This document shows, one piece after another, positions 36,770-47,898 of a stretch of DNA of 64,000 bases (within the stretch, counting starts at the first letter, position 1; each line of letters opens with the position of its first letter). A program made the position numbers and the translations under genes. The notes below the pieces were generated by a model, which was not told the DNA's origin, made no database searches, and was given only the letters and a program-made list of their open reading frames with translations. Source of the DNA: Solenopsis invicta (taxonomy: Eukaryota > Arthropoda > Insecta > Hymenoptera > Formicidae); contig NC_052668.1 of NCBI RefSeq assembly GCF_016802725.1, positions 23,492,501-23,556,500 on the forward strand. The letters run 5' to 3'.

Positions 36770-38662
36770 ATGAGCCTACGCGACCGTCAGATAAATGCCC
36801 TGAAGCAGATGCTGAACCTGAATCAGCCGGAGCCGCGGCTCGAGGGCGCGGTACCCATGTGGAAGATCCTCGTCTACGATCGCCTCGGCCAAGACATCAT
36901 ATCGCCGCTGATCTCTGTCAAGGAGTTGCGCGAGCTCGGCATCACGCTGCACATGCAGCTGCACTCGGACCGCGACTCCATCCCCGAGGTGCCGGCGATC
37001 TACTTCTGTGCGCCCACAGACGAGAACCTCGGCAGGATCGGCCAGGACTTGCAGAACGGCCTGTACGACATCTACCACCTAAACTTCATCTCGCCGATCA
37101 GTCGGCAGAGGATGGAGGATCTGGCGGCCGCTGCGCTGCTCGGCGGCGTCGTCGCCAGCATTCATAAGGTGTTCGATCAGTACCTGAACTTCATCACCCT
37201 GGAGGACGATCTGTTTGTTCTGCGACATCAAAGTAGCGATGTGATATCCTATCATGCGATCAATCGCGGCGACGTCAAGGACAGCGAGATGGAGTCTGTG
37301 ATGGACATAATCGTCGACTGCCTATTCTCTGTGTTTGTCACTCTGGGCACTGTGCCGATCATAAGGTGTCCCAGAGGCAATGCCGCTGAAATGGTTGCAA
37401 AGATGATTGATAAGAAGCTGCGGGAGAACGTGTGGGACGCAAGGAACAATCTGTTCGAGGGTGAGGCGTCCGCATCCGGCCACTACAGTTTCCAGAGGCC
37501 TCTGCTCATCGTACTGGACCGCAACGTCGACATGGCCACGCCACTGCATCACACCTGGACGTATCAGGCATTGGCGCACGACGTTCTGGAGATGGCGTTG
37601 AACAGGCTCGTCGTGGAGGAGAGCGTGGGACGATCTCCCGCTGGCGGGACACGCTCCAAGACGCGTGCCTATGAGCTGGACAACCGGGATCGCTTCTGGT
37701 GCCAGCACAAGGGCAGTCCATTCCCCAGAGTGGCAGAAGCCATACAGGAGGAGCTGGAGCAGTATCGCACCTTCGAGGAGGACGTGAAAAAGCTCAAATC
37801 GTCGATGGGCATTGACAACGACAACGAGGTAGCGTTGTCTATGGTGTCCAACAACACGGCGCGCCTGACCAGCGCCGTCAACTCATTGCCACAACTCCTG
37901 GAGATGAAACGGCTGATTGACATGCATACGTCGGTGGCTACAGGTATACTAAACGTTATCAAGTCCAGGCGACTCGATACGTTCTTCGAGCTTGAAGAGA
38001 AAATTATGAGCAAACAGACGCTCGACCGGAGCGTATTGGAAACTATCAGCGACGAGGACTGCGGCACTCCCGAGGACAAGCTGCGCCTAGCTATTATTTA
38101 TTACATTTGTACGAACATGTCCGACGCGGATTATAATAAACTGGAAACAGCGCTGACCGCAGCCGGCTGTGATCTGAATCCACTGATATACATAAAGCGA
38201 TTACGCAACTACACTAGGATAGCAGAGATCCAGAGCAACTATGAGGGCGGCGGTACCAAGACAGTCAGCATGTTCTCCAAGCTGATGAATCAGGGCTCGT
38301 CGTTCGTCATGGAGGGCGTGAAGAATCTGGTGGTGAAGAAGCACAATCTGCCAGTCACCAAGATAGTGGACGAACTGATGGAGTCCAAGCAGTCCTCGCG
38401 TACCGAGGACTACCTCTATCTGGATCCGAAGCAGCTCAAGCACACCGAGCAGATGCCGAAGAATCGGCCGACATTCCAGGACGTGATAGTCTTCGTGGTT
38501 GGCGGCGGCAATTACATTGAGTACCAGAACCTGGCGGACTACGTGAAGCAACGAAGCGGAGCTGGGGTGAACAAACGGGTGATCTACGGCTCCACGACCT
38601 TCATTAACGCCAAGCAATTGCTCAAGCAACTTTCTCTGCTCGGCCAGGAAGTCCACTCGTGA
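36770..38662 (+). CDS. Slh: Sly1 / SCFD1 homologue (Slh), Sec1/Munc18-family vesicle-fusion protein, single exon, 630 aa
   Basis: A cytosolic SM protein that binds the syntaxin-5-type SNARE and promotes fusion in ER-to-Golgi transport. The uninterrupted frame opens with MSLRDRQINALKQMLNLNQP, typical of the Sly1 subfamily. It continues through WKILVYDRLGQDIISPLISV (from about residue 31) and the domain-1 segment ending in DIYHLNF, then the variable central region with KSRRLDTFFELEEKIM. The family-typical C-terminal segment is FQDVIVFVVGGGNYIEYQNL (about residues 569-588). Its 630 aa compares with roughly 640 for fly and human Sly1, so it is complete. The first part of the gene is GC-rich. It has no introns, unlike its neighbours. 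It is divergent from Pcf11 and followed closely by the CFAP73-like gene on the same strand. An AATAAA lies 145 bases after the stop. Confidence 0.95.
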   Translation: MSLRDRQINALKQMLNLNQPEPRLEGAVPMWKILVYDRLGQDIISPLISVKELRELGITLHMQLHSDRDSIPEVPAIYFCAPTDENLGRIGQDLQNGLYDIYHLNFISPISRQRMEDLAAAALLGGVVASIHKVFDQYLNFITLEDDLFVLRHQSSDVISYHAINRGDVKDSEMESVMDIIVDCLFSVFVTLGTVPIIRCPRGNAAEMVAKMIDKKLRENVWDARNNLFEGEASASGHYSFQRPLLIVLDRNVDMATPLHHTWTYQALAHDVLEMALNRLVVEESVGRSPAGGTRSKTRAYELDNRDRFWCQHKGSPFPRVAEAIQEELEQYRTFEEDVKKLKSSMGIDNDNEVALSMVSNNTARLTSAVNSLPQLLEMKRLIDMHTSVATGILNVIKSRRLDTFFELEEKIMSKQTLDRSVLETISDEDCGTPEDKLRLAIIYYICTNMSDADYNKLETALTAAGCDLNPLIYIKRLRNYTRIAEIQSNYEGGGTKTVSMFSKLMNQGSSFVMEGVKNLVVKKHNLPVTKIVDELMESKQSSRTEDYLYLDPKQLKHTEQMPKNRPTFQDVIVFVVGGGNYIEYQNLADYVKQRSGAGVNKRVIYGSTTFINAKQLLKQLSLLGQEVHS

Positions 38663-38806
38663 ACGGATACGCTGCTTTTATCATCCTCGCCAACTGTGCT
38701 GCCCCCCCTCTCCCCCTTCATCTCTCTTTCACCCGCATGGTATCTAATAGCTATGCATTTTTTTAAATAAGATTGTTGTTAGCTCTTGTATAAAGTGTAC
38801 GATATG

Positions 38807-38812
38807 AATAAA
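38807..38812 (+). terminator. Polyadenylation signal of Slh
   Basis: A canonical AATAAA about 145 bases after the Slh stop codon, in a T-rich context, well placed to end the Slh transcript before the next gene. Confidence 0.65.
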
Positions 38813-38892
38813 ACCCGGTTCATTATTTTCAATAATGCCTCTCCTCTGCCTTCGACTTTCTTTCCCACTACTCGCGCCTGCCACGTGTTCTT

Positions 38893-38894
<2 letters not shown>

Positions 38895-38936
<42 letters not shown>
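38895..38936. repeat. (TC)21 microsatellite
   Basis: Twenty-one uninterrupted TC units followed at once by an alternating GC-rich stretch (GCGCGCGCACGCGC). It lies between the Slh polyadenylation signal and the next start codon, so it is probably in the promoter region of the CFAP73-like gene. Confidence 0.95.
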
Positions 38937-38944
<8 letters not shown>

Positions 38945-39104
38945 ACGCGCTTATGTGTGTGTGCGACTGCATTCAATTTGTTTGGTCGATCAGTCATACA
39001 CGGCAGATACATACCTCCTTCTCTGACATTTTCTTAAAAGCGTACACACGCTCTCGTTTGTTAAAAATTACGATTAATAAAAGAACATTTTGAAAAGAAA
39101 AAGA

Positions 39105-41531
39105 ATGGCGCAAGATAAGTCGAGAGAACTCGTGCAAAGAGCCGTAATCCCAACCGATTCGCAGAAAGCAGTCTTGGAGTACTTTGTATCCAAGCAAGAG
39201 GAACGCCAATCTATCAAGTAACGCAATAGAAAATAATTAGAAAGTAGTAGACGTTGTAACAAAGTATTCTTAATGATCTTCAATACATCGAAGGATTATA
39301 GGTCAAAAGATAGTCGAGAGATGTATGAGGAATATACAAATAGAAATGCGCGAAATAAGCAGTTCACTGTAGCACGCAACAATCGATAATACTAAACGCA
39401 CAGTACAATAGAATTACGAACTCTCACGTTTGTTTTATTGATAATAGAAAAATTCTATTTTTAATACATTTTAAAATCAATTTAATTTAATACTTTTTTT
39501 ACCAGTCAATTATTATTGTAAATTATATTCTCGTCGCCTAACGATGTTAGGAAATATCCGGAATGGGACAAAGCGAGGGTTTGCCCGGCGACTGAGGTGA
39601 TCAAGGCTCGTCGGGAGTTGGCTCAGGTCGAAGAAATATTAAAGGAGAAACGAGTGGAACAGAAGATGAAACGTAAATGTATGGACGAGCAATGGCAGGA
39701 GGCGAGAAAGCAACAATTGCAGTTGCGGCAATCTCTCGTAAAGTTTAATACGCTCGTGAAGGAGAACGTCGAGAAGCGCGAGCGGGCCGAGCAGAAGATC
39801 AAGGAGGAGCACGAACACCAGGAGAAATGCAAGCAAGAAGTACGGGCTCGATTAAGGAAACAAATGCGAGGAGCTCCGATCGAAGCGGACCTCGCGATCT
39901 TAATTTCAATTGAATGGCTATGCTTAAAATAAAAAAAAGGACTTTATATGTCGATCATAACTGATATTTCCTTTTTATTAGATCGAGGAATTGGAGCAGA
40001 AATTACGCTACATGAGAGACATACGCGATAAAATGCAGCAATACGTAGGGGAGTACAGGAAATACCAAAATTACTTGGACAGAGTCGTGAACGAGACGGG
40101 CGAGTTTCAGTCGATCAACGAAATTTTTAATCGCTATGAAACTTTAATCGAAGCCAGGCAGGCGTTGTCTGATCATCAAGACAGGAATCTTCAGATGCTG
40201 GAAGACAAAGGAACAGAAATAGTATTGTTCGAATTATCATCTATCTTATGTATCTCGAATATGATCGTAATCTTTTACAAATTCGCATTATCTTCTCTAA
40301 ATTATTTAATTTAAATTACTTATATATATTGAACATATAACATATATTTAACTACAACTTAACATATATAAATTAAGACGATTCAATCGTAGCTACGTGC
40401 TCCATCGATTTTCTTTCCACAAACGGCTCAAAACATTTTTATTATAAACAAAGTTGGGTAATAATTAGTTACAAAATTAAAAGTTAAATAATAAAGTTAA
40501 AAAAATAAATTCAACTAAATTTAGTTAATATTAAATGATTTAATTTTTAACTAATTATTTTTGAAGCATATAAATTTTGATTTATTAATCTTTTTCTTAA
40601 ATTGGAAAATTTATTTATGTAAAAAAAATTATAAAAAATAAATTCTCACATAAAAAACATTTTTTTATTATTTCATATAAACTTAATTTAATAAAATATT
40701 AAATTTATTTGATGATCCATATTAAAATTATTTTGAATAATTTAACTATAAAAACGTATTTCTAATTTAATATGAATAATGCTTTTCAAAATTAGTTTTT
40801 ATTTTATTTTAATTTAATCTTAACATAACTTTTAACTCTTTAGTTATTTATTCATGTAACTTTTAACATAACTAAATTAATTTTAAAAGCCATTAACTTT
40901 AACACTTAATGTAGTTAAAAAATATATTAATTTACCCAGCCCTGATTATAAACTTTTTATTGAGATATCTATCTCTCTATTTATCATTTTTGCTGACGCT
41001 ATTATCTTTTTCTATATGATTTTCAATCGAGTTTTTTTCGTATTAATCTTTTTTTACGAGTTTAATCTCTGGGCTTAAAATATCTGTTTTGAAAGATATT
41101 TTCCTTGCTCTTCTCTCTTCAATAAAAGAAAGATCGGAAAGCCAAGAGTTATAGAAGTAACTTTTTACGTGCAGCATCGCTTGACGGAAGTCAAGACGCA
41201 AGTATTGATGGGACTGAATAATAAATTGGCGCAATTGCAAGCGAGATATGATCAGGCGAAAGCGGAGGCGTTAAAATGGGAGACGATCGTTTCGAAGATA
41301 AAGGAGACCGCCGCCGCAAAGAACCTAGAACTTACGCAAGTGAAGGCCTGCTGCTGGAACATCTATCAGCAGATTTGCAAGAGGAAAGAGATACCCGTCA
41401 AGGTGAGCAGCGAGGACGTCGAGCAACAGCTGATTCACATCAAGCGCACCATCCTTGAATTGAAGCGAATTATCAAGACCGTCAAGAAGAGGATGCGAGA
41501 AGAGAAAGGTTTGCTTCATAGTCGCGAATAG
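39105..41531 (+). CDS. CFAP73: CCDC42/CFAP73-family axonemal coiled-coil protein, 4 exons, 332 aa
   Basis: Members of this family act in motile cilia and sperm tails; the algal relative MIA2 helps tether inner dynein arms. Exons: 39105-39217, 39551-39839, 39982-40221, 41175-41531. They sum to 999 bases and stay in frame. The protein is nearly all charged coiled coil. A recognisable early segment is IKARRELAQVEEILKEKRVE (about residues 53-72), followed by a run ending in LRQSLVKFNTLVKENVEKRE. Later come YQNYLDRVVNETGEFQ and a final segment around CCWNIYQQICKRKE. Length fits CCDC42 (about 316 aa). The donors at 39,218 (GTAACG) and 39,840 (GTACGG) are weaker than usual; the second was chosen because it alone keeps the coiled coil in frame (CKQE joined to IEELEQ). 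The long third intron carries a family-2 transposon. The orthologue-versus-paralogue call between CFAP73 and CCDC42 is open. Confidence 0.8.
40453..40940. mobile_element. Dispersed AT-rich element, family 2 (copy 3, in an intron)
   Basis: It starts GTTGGGTAATAATTAGTTAC and ends TTTACCCAGCCC, with the same interior words (TTTTAACTAATTATTTTTGAAG, ACTTTTAACATAACTAAATTA) as the other copies. It lies inside intron 3 of the CFAP73-like gene (40,222-41,174) and explains most of that intron's length. Confidence 0.7.
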
Positions 41532-41728
41532 AGGTATCTATCATCCCATTACTGCGACTGGTTGCGGTTCTATGGCGTCACAAAGCCAGTGCATGCAGTG
41601 ACGAAGGAAATGAATGAAACTGTCGTTTGGTAAAAATTTCAACTTGTATTACCTAAGTAAGAAAATGTGATTCGTGTTTCTGTTAAATCTATATAATATA
41701 CATATATATCTAAAATCATTTTGAGTAA

Positions 41729-41734
41729 AATAAA
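41729..41734 (+). terminator. Candidate polyadenylation signal of the CFAP73-like gene
   Basis: AATAAA about 200 bases after the stop codon at 41,531. It lies 170 bases before the stop codon of the oppositely oriented CCDC63-like gene, so the two transcripts end very close together or overlap. Confidence 0.5.
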
Positions 41735-41903
41735 TCATTACAATTCGAAAAGTCGATTTGCAAAATTATTATTATTTTCTTTGCGTCGTCATTGCGTTTG
41801 CAGTAATCTGGTAATTCTCTCGTGGGTTAAATCCTCGTAAGCTTCTTACGAATGTTGACAGGTTACGTCGCAAATCCATGAAAAAAACAACACTGCTGTT
41901 CCC

Positions 41904-41909
41904 TTTATT
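41904..41909 (-). terminator. Polyadenylation signal overlapping the CCDC63-like stop codon
   Basis: On the minus strand the last codons read CAA TAA followed by A, so AATAAA begins within the last Gln codon and contains the stop. If used, it gives a 3' untranslated region of only a few tens of bases. Confidence 0.5.
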
Positions 41910-44900
41910 GATAACGTCTTTGAATAATCTTTCTAGCCGCTGGTAAGTGACAAGCGGATACGCTGTGAAGCAGCTCCGTATAATCTTCCGTGAGCCTTTG
42001 TTGCAGCTTCTGTATGGCTTCGGCACGTGTCAGTGGCACTTCCCGACCCTCCGAGACGATCTGCATCTGCTCCTGTTCCACGCAGCTGCATCCGAGGATA
42101 GTTAAAGTAGTCAGATGTAGTTGACAAGCGACCCGGATATCCTCAGCGCGTGTTTAACGTCAAATGTATAATCGGTTAATAAAATATTTCCACTGATACA
42201 TTGATTAATTATCTACTTAAGTATTGTAAATGTCTGTTTCTAATCACTTGTCTTTATGGGAAAAGAACTGAGCTATTTTAAGTATCAAATTAGGCTATCA
42301 CGTTCAGAAATAAAAAATGTTCAGAAATGTCTAAAATGTTAAAAAAATCTCAAGGATACCCAATAACAGGAGTTCGAGGGCGTAATAAAGGAACGTGGGA
42401 GGATAACAAAACGGGACTCACAGGACACAGGGTTGGGTGGGTACGATGCGATTAAGTACGGGCACTTTCAGCTTGGGCTTCCTCTCTTCGTCCAGCCGAT
42501 GAACCTTGCTTTCCTTATCCACCCAGTAGACCTTGTGAAACATCTCGGTGATCCGTTTCTCGATAATGCCTAAATAGAGCATGACGTTGCTCATGGTAAC
42601 GTGGGTGTTGTCGCCCAACAATTCTAAAATCGGCGAGTTGTCGCAGCGTATCGCCTTGAAGAGGCCGTCGATCCCCCGCAGCAGCTTATCCACCACGTCG
42701 TTGCACTAGAATGAAGCATGAGTAATCGTTTGTTAAACAATCGGACTGCGGTTTACCGAGTCGCCATGCGGATGTCGAAATCACAAGTCCGTTTTATTAA
42801 GATCAAGGGCGATGACGAGATAATCCTTGAAAGGCGCAACATTAATTTGCTAATAAAAATGAAAAAGAAATGTTTTGCTGTTAACCAATGAAATATTTTA
42901 CGTTCTAAATAATGTTTTCTAGTTTCGAGAAAATAATCTCAGAACAAAATTTTCAGCGTGACATTTCAAAATTCTTTCGTTAACCTGAGCAAGATCATTT
43001 TCGGCAGCGTCTGTTAGGGCTGTTTGTTCCTCTAGCTCCTTGGAGATCTTCTCCAAAGTCTCGGCCTGCTGCTGATCGCGATGCACATTTAAGGCACGTG
43101 CTTCGTCGATAGCCACCGTCAGCTGTTCCATTCTCGCCTGAAGACTCTCCAGCTCGTCGTTCAACTCGTTCACGTAGTTGAAGAGCGCGAAATTCTCCTC
43201 CTCTTGCTTAATGAAATGCGCGGTCAGCTTGTCGATTTCTTGCTCGCCTGTTTATATTACGATTGGATTAGAGTCGATGGAGTAAATGTCATTAGCGTAC
43301 GTTATCAGATACAAAGTTTAAATATCGAATTAAAGTTAAAATACATTTACATCTTCAATTTTCTACAAAAATTAAACTAGTCCATTTTTAAAAGTCTGGG
43401 TTATGATGTCACATCATTTTTTATCTGTAATGAGTAATTTTGTTTTAGAAAGAATCAAAGAGAGAAATATACATATAAATAAATAGTAAATATAACATTT
43501 TCACAAGAATTGTCAAGTCAAGAAGTTTTTTACTTTTTTTAAATCCTCAAAACATTAATCAAAGTCTAAAGTGTTTATTTTTATATTTATAATTTATCCA
43601 GAAAAAATTATCATATTTATACAAAGAGAAATATAAAAGAATGTTTTTGTTAAGATTAATTTGTAAAATTTTGTAAATATAATAAAAAGTAAAAAAATTA
43701 TTACTTAATATTTTAAAATTATAATATGCCTATCTTCACTTTTAACATTAATAATTAATAAAAAAAAAGAAATGTAAAATATATAGTAAATTAATAATAA
43801 ATCTAAAATTCCTGTGAGAACTAGACAAATTCAGAGGTTTTTATTTTTTTTTCTATGAATGGAACTTTAAAATATTAATCAAAGTCTACAACTTTTTTTT
43901 AAGTCTATCATATATCCCAAGAAAAATTATATTTACGAACAATTTGAAGATGAAAAGTTTCTTTTTGTTTCCTAAAAATTTAATTTTTTGAACTAGTTTG
44001 GTTTTTGTACATTGAGAAAAAAAATTGTTAACTTGACTAAATTTTTCAATGTATTTGACTTAAATATATAAAATATTTGAACAGTTTAAGCATTTATATA
44101 TTTAATTTATACATATAAATACTTAAATTGAAGAAATTCAATCAAGTTGAAAAATTTAGTTGAATTAACAACTGTTTCTCTCAGTGTAAGAAATCTTTTA
44201 ATTGTATTATATGTACAGAACTGGGGCAAGCTTAAGAGTTCCGTGAGAAAATCCGACGAGACTTTACAATGAGAGAATGCGCTCTTGAAAATCAAATCGC
44301 CCTATTATTCTAAGTAAAAGCCTGTTTTACGGTACCGGTGAATTGCTTGATCGTCTGCAAGATTTGCGTGAAGGCCGCTATCTTGTTCTGCTTCTCCTCT
44401 CGCTTAGCCTGTCTCTCGGCTTCCCTTTTCGCGTTCAGATCGACCATCTCGCGGAACTGTCCCTTCACGCCGAGAAACTCCTGCAGCTTCATTTCGTTAT
44501 CCAGAGTCCTCTTCAGTTCGCACATCTCCGACGTGTGATTCTTCAGATCCCTTATTCCCCTGTGAACAGACGTCTTCTCGTCAGTTTACGGTCCAACTGA
44601 TCGGAATGTTTCCCCTTTACTTGGCAAAAAAATTACGCGAATTCGCACCACGACCGAATAAATCAAGGAGCCGTTACGGCATCGGACGGAAAACGCGAAG
44701 CGGCGGAAATTCTATGCGCCATTGGCTCCGCCGATCGTTACTCTCCGAGTTTCTAATTCAAAAACAACAACGACGTCGGACATTCATTCTGGACCGAATG
44801 CGAGTGGATCTTGTGTAGTTAGTAGCAAAACCATCTGGATTACGGGGACAACGATCTTGGCGGAGGTTTCCACTTTCGCGACTCCGCAAGTGGTCGTCGA

Positions 44901-45984
44901 TCGGCAATAGCGATGTCGCGCGCAAATCGTCGGCATCTTACGCTCGCGTGGATCGCATTTCACGGTACAGTACCGATCAACGACGTGGAAAATCCGCATC
45001 GCGAATTCTTTACCTCTCGCGAAGCGCCTGGATCTTATTGAGCTCCTCATCTCGCTGATTGAACGTGACCGTCGCCTGCTCGATCAGGTCGTTGATGACC
45101 TGCTTGCCCGTGTTCAATTGATTGATCAGCTTGTTCCACACTTGCATAAACTGCGCCCGTTCCTTCAGCAGGGTCTCAATCTCAGCGCGCAGCTTCGCGT
45201 TCTCCGCTATTACCAGGTTGAACTTCTTCGTGGCCACCTCCACCCGGTTCTCCAGCATGAGTATCGCCTTGGTGTGCTGCGCCGCTATCTCCCGCGATTG
45301 CACGTCGGTGCGCACTTTCATCTTCATACTCGTGACATCCTTCGAAAGCTGCAACAACATTCTTACATGTCGCAAACGTGATGCCGCGGGATGAAAGTGA
45401 TATTTCTCTTCGCTTTAACGCTTAAAAAAAGACGATTCGATCTCCCGTGACTCTAATTACGCTTTCATTAGTTATCGATTACTACAGTGATATACGCGAA
45501 ACATCGTTTGTAACTCTCGCGTCAAATACCCTGTCCTATTTTTCCTACATTTATTGCGGGTGCTTCGATCAATTCGATTTGCAATTTTAATTTTAATACA
45601 AATCTAAGATTCGACATTGGCAATACCAGCAACCTTGCCGATCTGTTCGTTAAGTTGGGCTATTTGCTGCTTCTCGTTCTCTATCAGCTCGATGTACTTG
45701 GCGCGCTTTGTCAGCAGACACCTCAGTTTCCTGTCCATCTCCGCGTCCTTACGCGTGAACGCCTTCGATCGCGCGGTCTTAATCGCCAGCACGAGTTCGG
45801 CCTTCTCGTACTCCAGACGATCGATCGCGTTCTGTTGATTGCGAAGCTGGAGCCTCGCGTCCTCTGCACACGTCGCCCGATCGTTCTCCATTATCCTGTA
45901 CTGCCTCTTCAGCCTCGAGAGCTCGGCTTCCGCCATCGTCTCCAGCTCCAGTTCGTCCTGGGCCGGTGGCTGTTTGTACGCCAT
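41905..45984 (-). CDS. CCDC63: CCDC63/ODAD1-family outer dynein arm docking protein, 6 exons, 545 aa
   Basis: This family anchors outer dynein arms on the doublet microtubules of cilia and sperm flagella. Exons in transcript order: 45984-45634, 45348-45014, 44559-44336, 43247-42985, 42705-42422, 42085-41905, totalling 546 codons with the stop TAA. The start MAYKQPPAQDELELETMAEA leads into a long coiled coil (about residues 18-390). The C-terminal third contains TMSNVMLYLGIIEKRITEMF. It ends with a Cys-containing segment (PCVLCVEQ) and SACHLPAARKIIQRRYQ, which I associate with the CCDC63/ODAD1 group. The last acceptor (TGCAG before 42,085) was chosen because the alternative upstream AG leads to an early stop. 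The first donor (AAG then GTTGCT at 45,633) is weak; a small extra exon between 45,349 and 45,633 cannot be excluded. Intron 3 (43,248-44,335) carries a TA-flanked MITE. Length is close to human CCDC63 (about 563 aa). Confidence 0.82.
43540..43950. repeat. Diverged direct repeat in an intron of the CCDC63-like gene
   Basis: CATTAATCAAAGTCTAAAG near 43,552 and TATTAATCAAAGTCTACAAC near 43,873 are each followed by an AT-rich stretch and a CAGAAAAAATTAT / AAGAAAAATTATA word. This suggests an old local duplication inside the intron. Confidence 0.4.
44010..44186. mobile_element. 177-base MITE with terminal inverted repeats and TA flanks
   Basis: The left end is CATTGAGAAAAAAAATTGTT. The right end, reverse-complemented, is CACTGAGAGAAACAGTTGTT. 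The arms stay similar for about 80 bases (both contain CTAAATTTTTCAA). TA occurs directly outside each end (44,008-44,009 and 44,187-44,188), as expected for a Tc1/mariner-type target duplication. It lies inside the intron between 43,248 and 44,335 of the CCDC63-like gene. Confidence 0.75.
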
Positions 45985-47080
45985 CTCGAAGTCTCGTTAT
46001 TGGCAGCCTTATTTCTTGACGACTCTAGAGTTCATTAACGATCATCGCTGACAATTCGCAAGAATTTACATTTTACATCCCGAAAATTATTTCGCGTACC
46101 TACTTTCCCTTCACGACAGACTCATAAGAGATTGGTAGAGGAAAGGGAGAGAAAAGACCGTCCGTTTCCCGGAAGACGTTGGCGCCTTCGCGATCGGCGA
46201 CGTCGATCACGAAGATCCATGCAGGGGCGGGTCGCACTCCAGTCCCCGATGACATTGGACGCCGACATTTGAGAGAGACATCTGCCACCCCGCGCACCCG
46301 AGACAGCTGTAGTAAAGGCCGTAAGGCGCGCTGTATAGCTACTTCTGTTGCTACTTCCGGTTGCTAAGCAATGGGCTCAGCGACGTAACGCTCGCCGAAC
46401 GGTTTGGGGACGGCTGAGGAAATTAATTTCCCCACAGGCAAAACCGTACATTGACTACGCTTGACTTATTGACGCACCGTGACTTCGAAGTATCATATCG
46501 TTATTAATTAAACGCAATTATAAATTTCTTGACGAATTCCGAACGAGAATAAAGAAAGTTGTAAATTAATTAAGCCGTCTGCTACTAAAATTAAGCCAGC
46601 AATAAGCTAGAGATAACGTAGGTACTATGGAATTACTAACATTAAGCGCAGAATTCCTGAAGTTTATTAAGCGCGTTGTCCCGCCTCTCTATAATCCATT
46701 ACACGATATGAATTAATTTGGAGTCTCACGCGACGAAGATTTTAACGATCAGGCTCGGACCTATTTCGCAATATCCAAGCGGAGATCTATCGCAGCGCGA
46801 CAATCGGAAGTGCATATACAAATTGCCTTCGTTTTATAATACCCGTCTATCGATCGTTTAGCCAACCGCGCGATGCTTTTCCGTTTGTAAATAGGATCAA
46901 AGAGCAGGCAAGAGTGGATAGGGCGTTTCTTCGCGATGTAGCACGCGGAACTCAATTTGCCTCTCTCATTAGCGTTAATCGTTTCCTACAAGTAGCCGAG
47001 CAAAAAGTTAAGCATGATAGTACAGCAGATAGTATACCGATATATTCTCATTTATATTCTTATAATTAAAGAACGATAGA
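45985..47080. other. Upstream of the CCDC63-like gene; otherwise nothing recognised
   Basis: The first 300-400 bases, moderately CpG-rich, probably hold the promoter of the minus-strand CCDC63-like gene. The remainder is AT-rich spacer without a supported feature. Confidence 0.4.
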
Positions 47081-47880
47081 TATTGAATGGTGCGCGGTGA
47101 TACGCGATTCGCATCGTCGTGTCGGCCCGGGCCTCAAATATTCTCCCTACGCTTTTGGCGTTTTCCATTTTTTTCAGGAAGCAACGTGCTCCACGTGCGC
47201 GTTCTCCACGCGATCGATAAGCGACGGAAAAATAATTAACGCGCTGATCTCGGCGCGGATCCGCTCTCTTTTCGTCGTTGAGAACCTCATGGGCGCGCTG
47301 GGTGCCGTGGATATTCGGTGGGATTCAGTCAGGTGGTGGTTCGACCAGGTGGGTCAAGTGGTGGGGGCACACGCTCGCAGGATGCGAACGGGGGAGACGT
47401 TAGTTCACCTCCGGAGGGGAAGGTCGCCAGGTCGATCGGTTCTGGCCGCCGCGCCGTGCGCGCGGGTAACGAACGCGAGGGACCTCTCCAGAGCCTGAGC
47501 CTCAGATTCCGAACGACCGTCGCGCGGTATGTACCACTCGCATTTTCCGTATCTTCCGATCGTAACGCGCGGACGGAGACGTCTCGCCGGCGCGCGTTGA
47601 AACGTCGACGACGGTCCGCGTTCGGTCGGCGCCACGCCATTTCTCGGGCTTGGCGGAGAGCGCGCGATTTCGGCGCTCGCTCGGATACGCTTCGATCGAT
47701 ACGCCTTCGAAGCGGCGATTGCCGGAGAGCGTGCGGAGGACGCTCCGTGGAAGATGCAATTGTTATCGTCAACCGCGATAAGATCGACAGTGATATCACA
47801 GTTTGTTGTGTGCCGCGACTGTGGTGGACCTGGAGTTGCATTAGGAGGGTGGATCATTCGGCCTCGTTGAAATAGTAATC
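47081..47880. promoter_or_regulatory. CpG-rich patch with overlapping chance frames
   Basis: Frames of more than 150 codons exist on both strands at about 47,318-47,875. Both are Arg/Ser/Ala-rich and lack domains, which points to composition and not coding. It may be a promoter island or an untranslated exon. No specific site was recognised. Confidence 0.3.
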
Positions 47881-47898
47881 AATTATTAGCCCTGAATC

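Noticed and set aside
36776..38656. Several plus- and minus-strand frames inside Slh
   Set aside because: They are shadows of the 630-codon SM-family frame, which has clear family motifs.
38786..39037. Ser/Leu-rich frame across the TC microsatellite
   Set aside because: The frame is created by the (TC)21 repeat, not by a gene.
39840..39932. Read-through extension of CFAP73-like exon 2
   Set aside because: Continuing past the GTACGG donor leads to a stop without joining the coiled coil that resumes at 39,982; splicing there keeps the family pattern.
42086..42160. Alternative upstream acceptor for the last CCDC63-like exon
   Set aside because: Using the AG near 42,145 with the required phase yields an early stop, whereas TGCAG before 42,085 gives the expected ending.
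47318..47875. Long open frames on both strands
   Set aside because: They are Arg/Ser/Ala-rich, overlap each other on opposite strands and lie in CpG-rich DNA where stop codons are rare; no domain or splice logic supports either.
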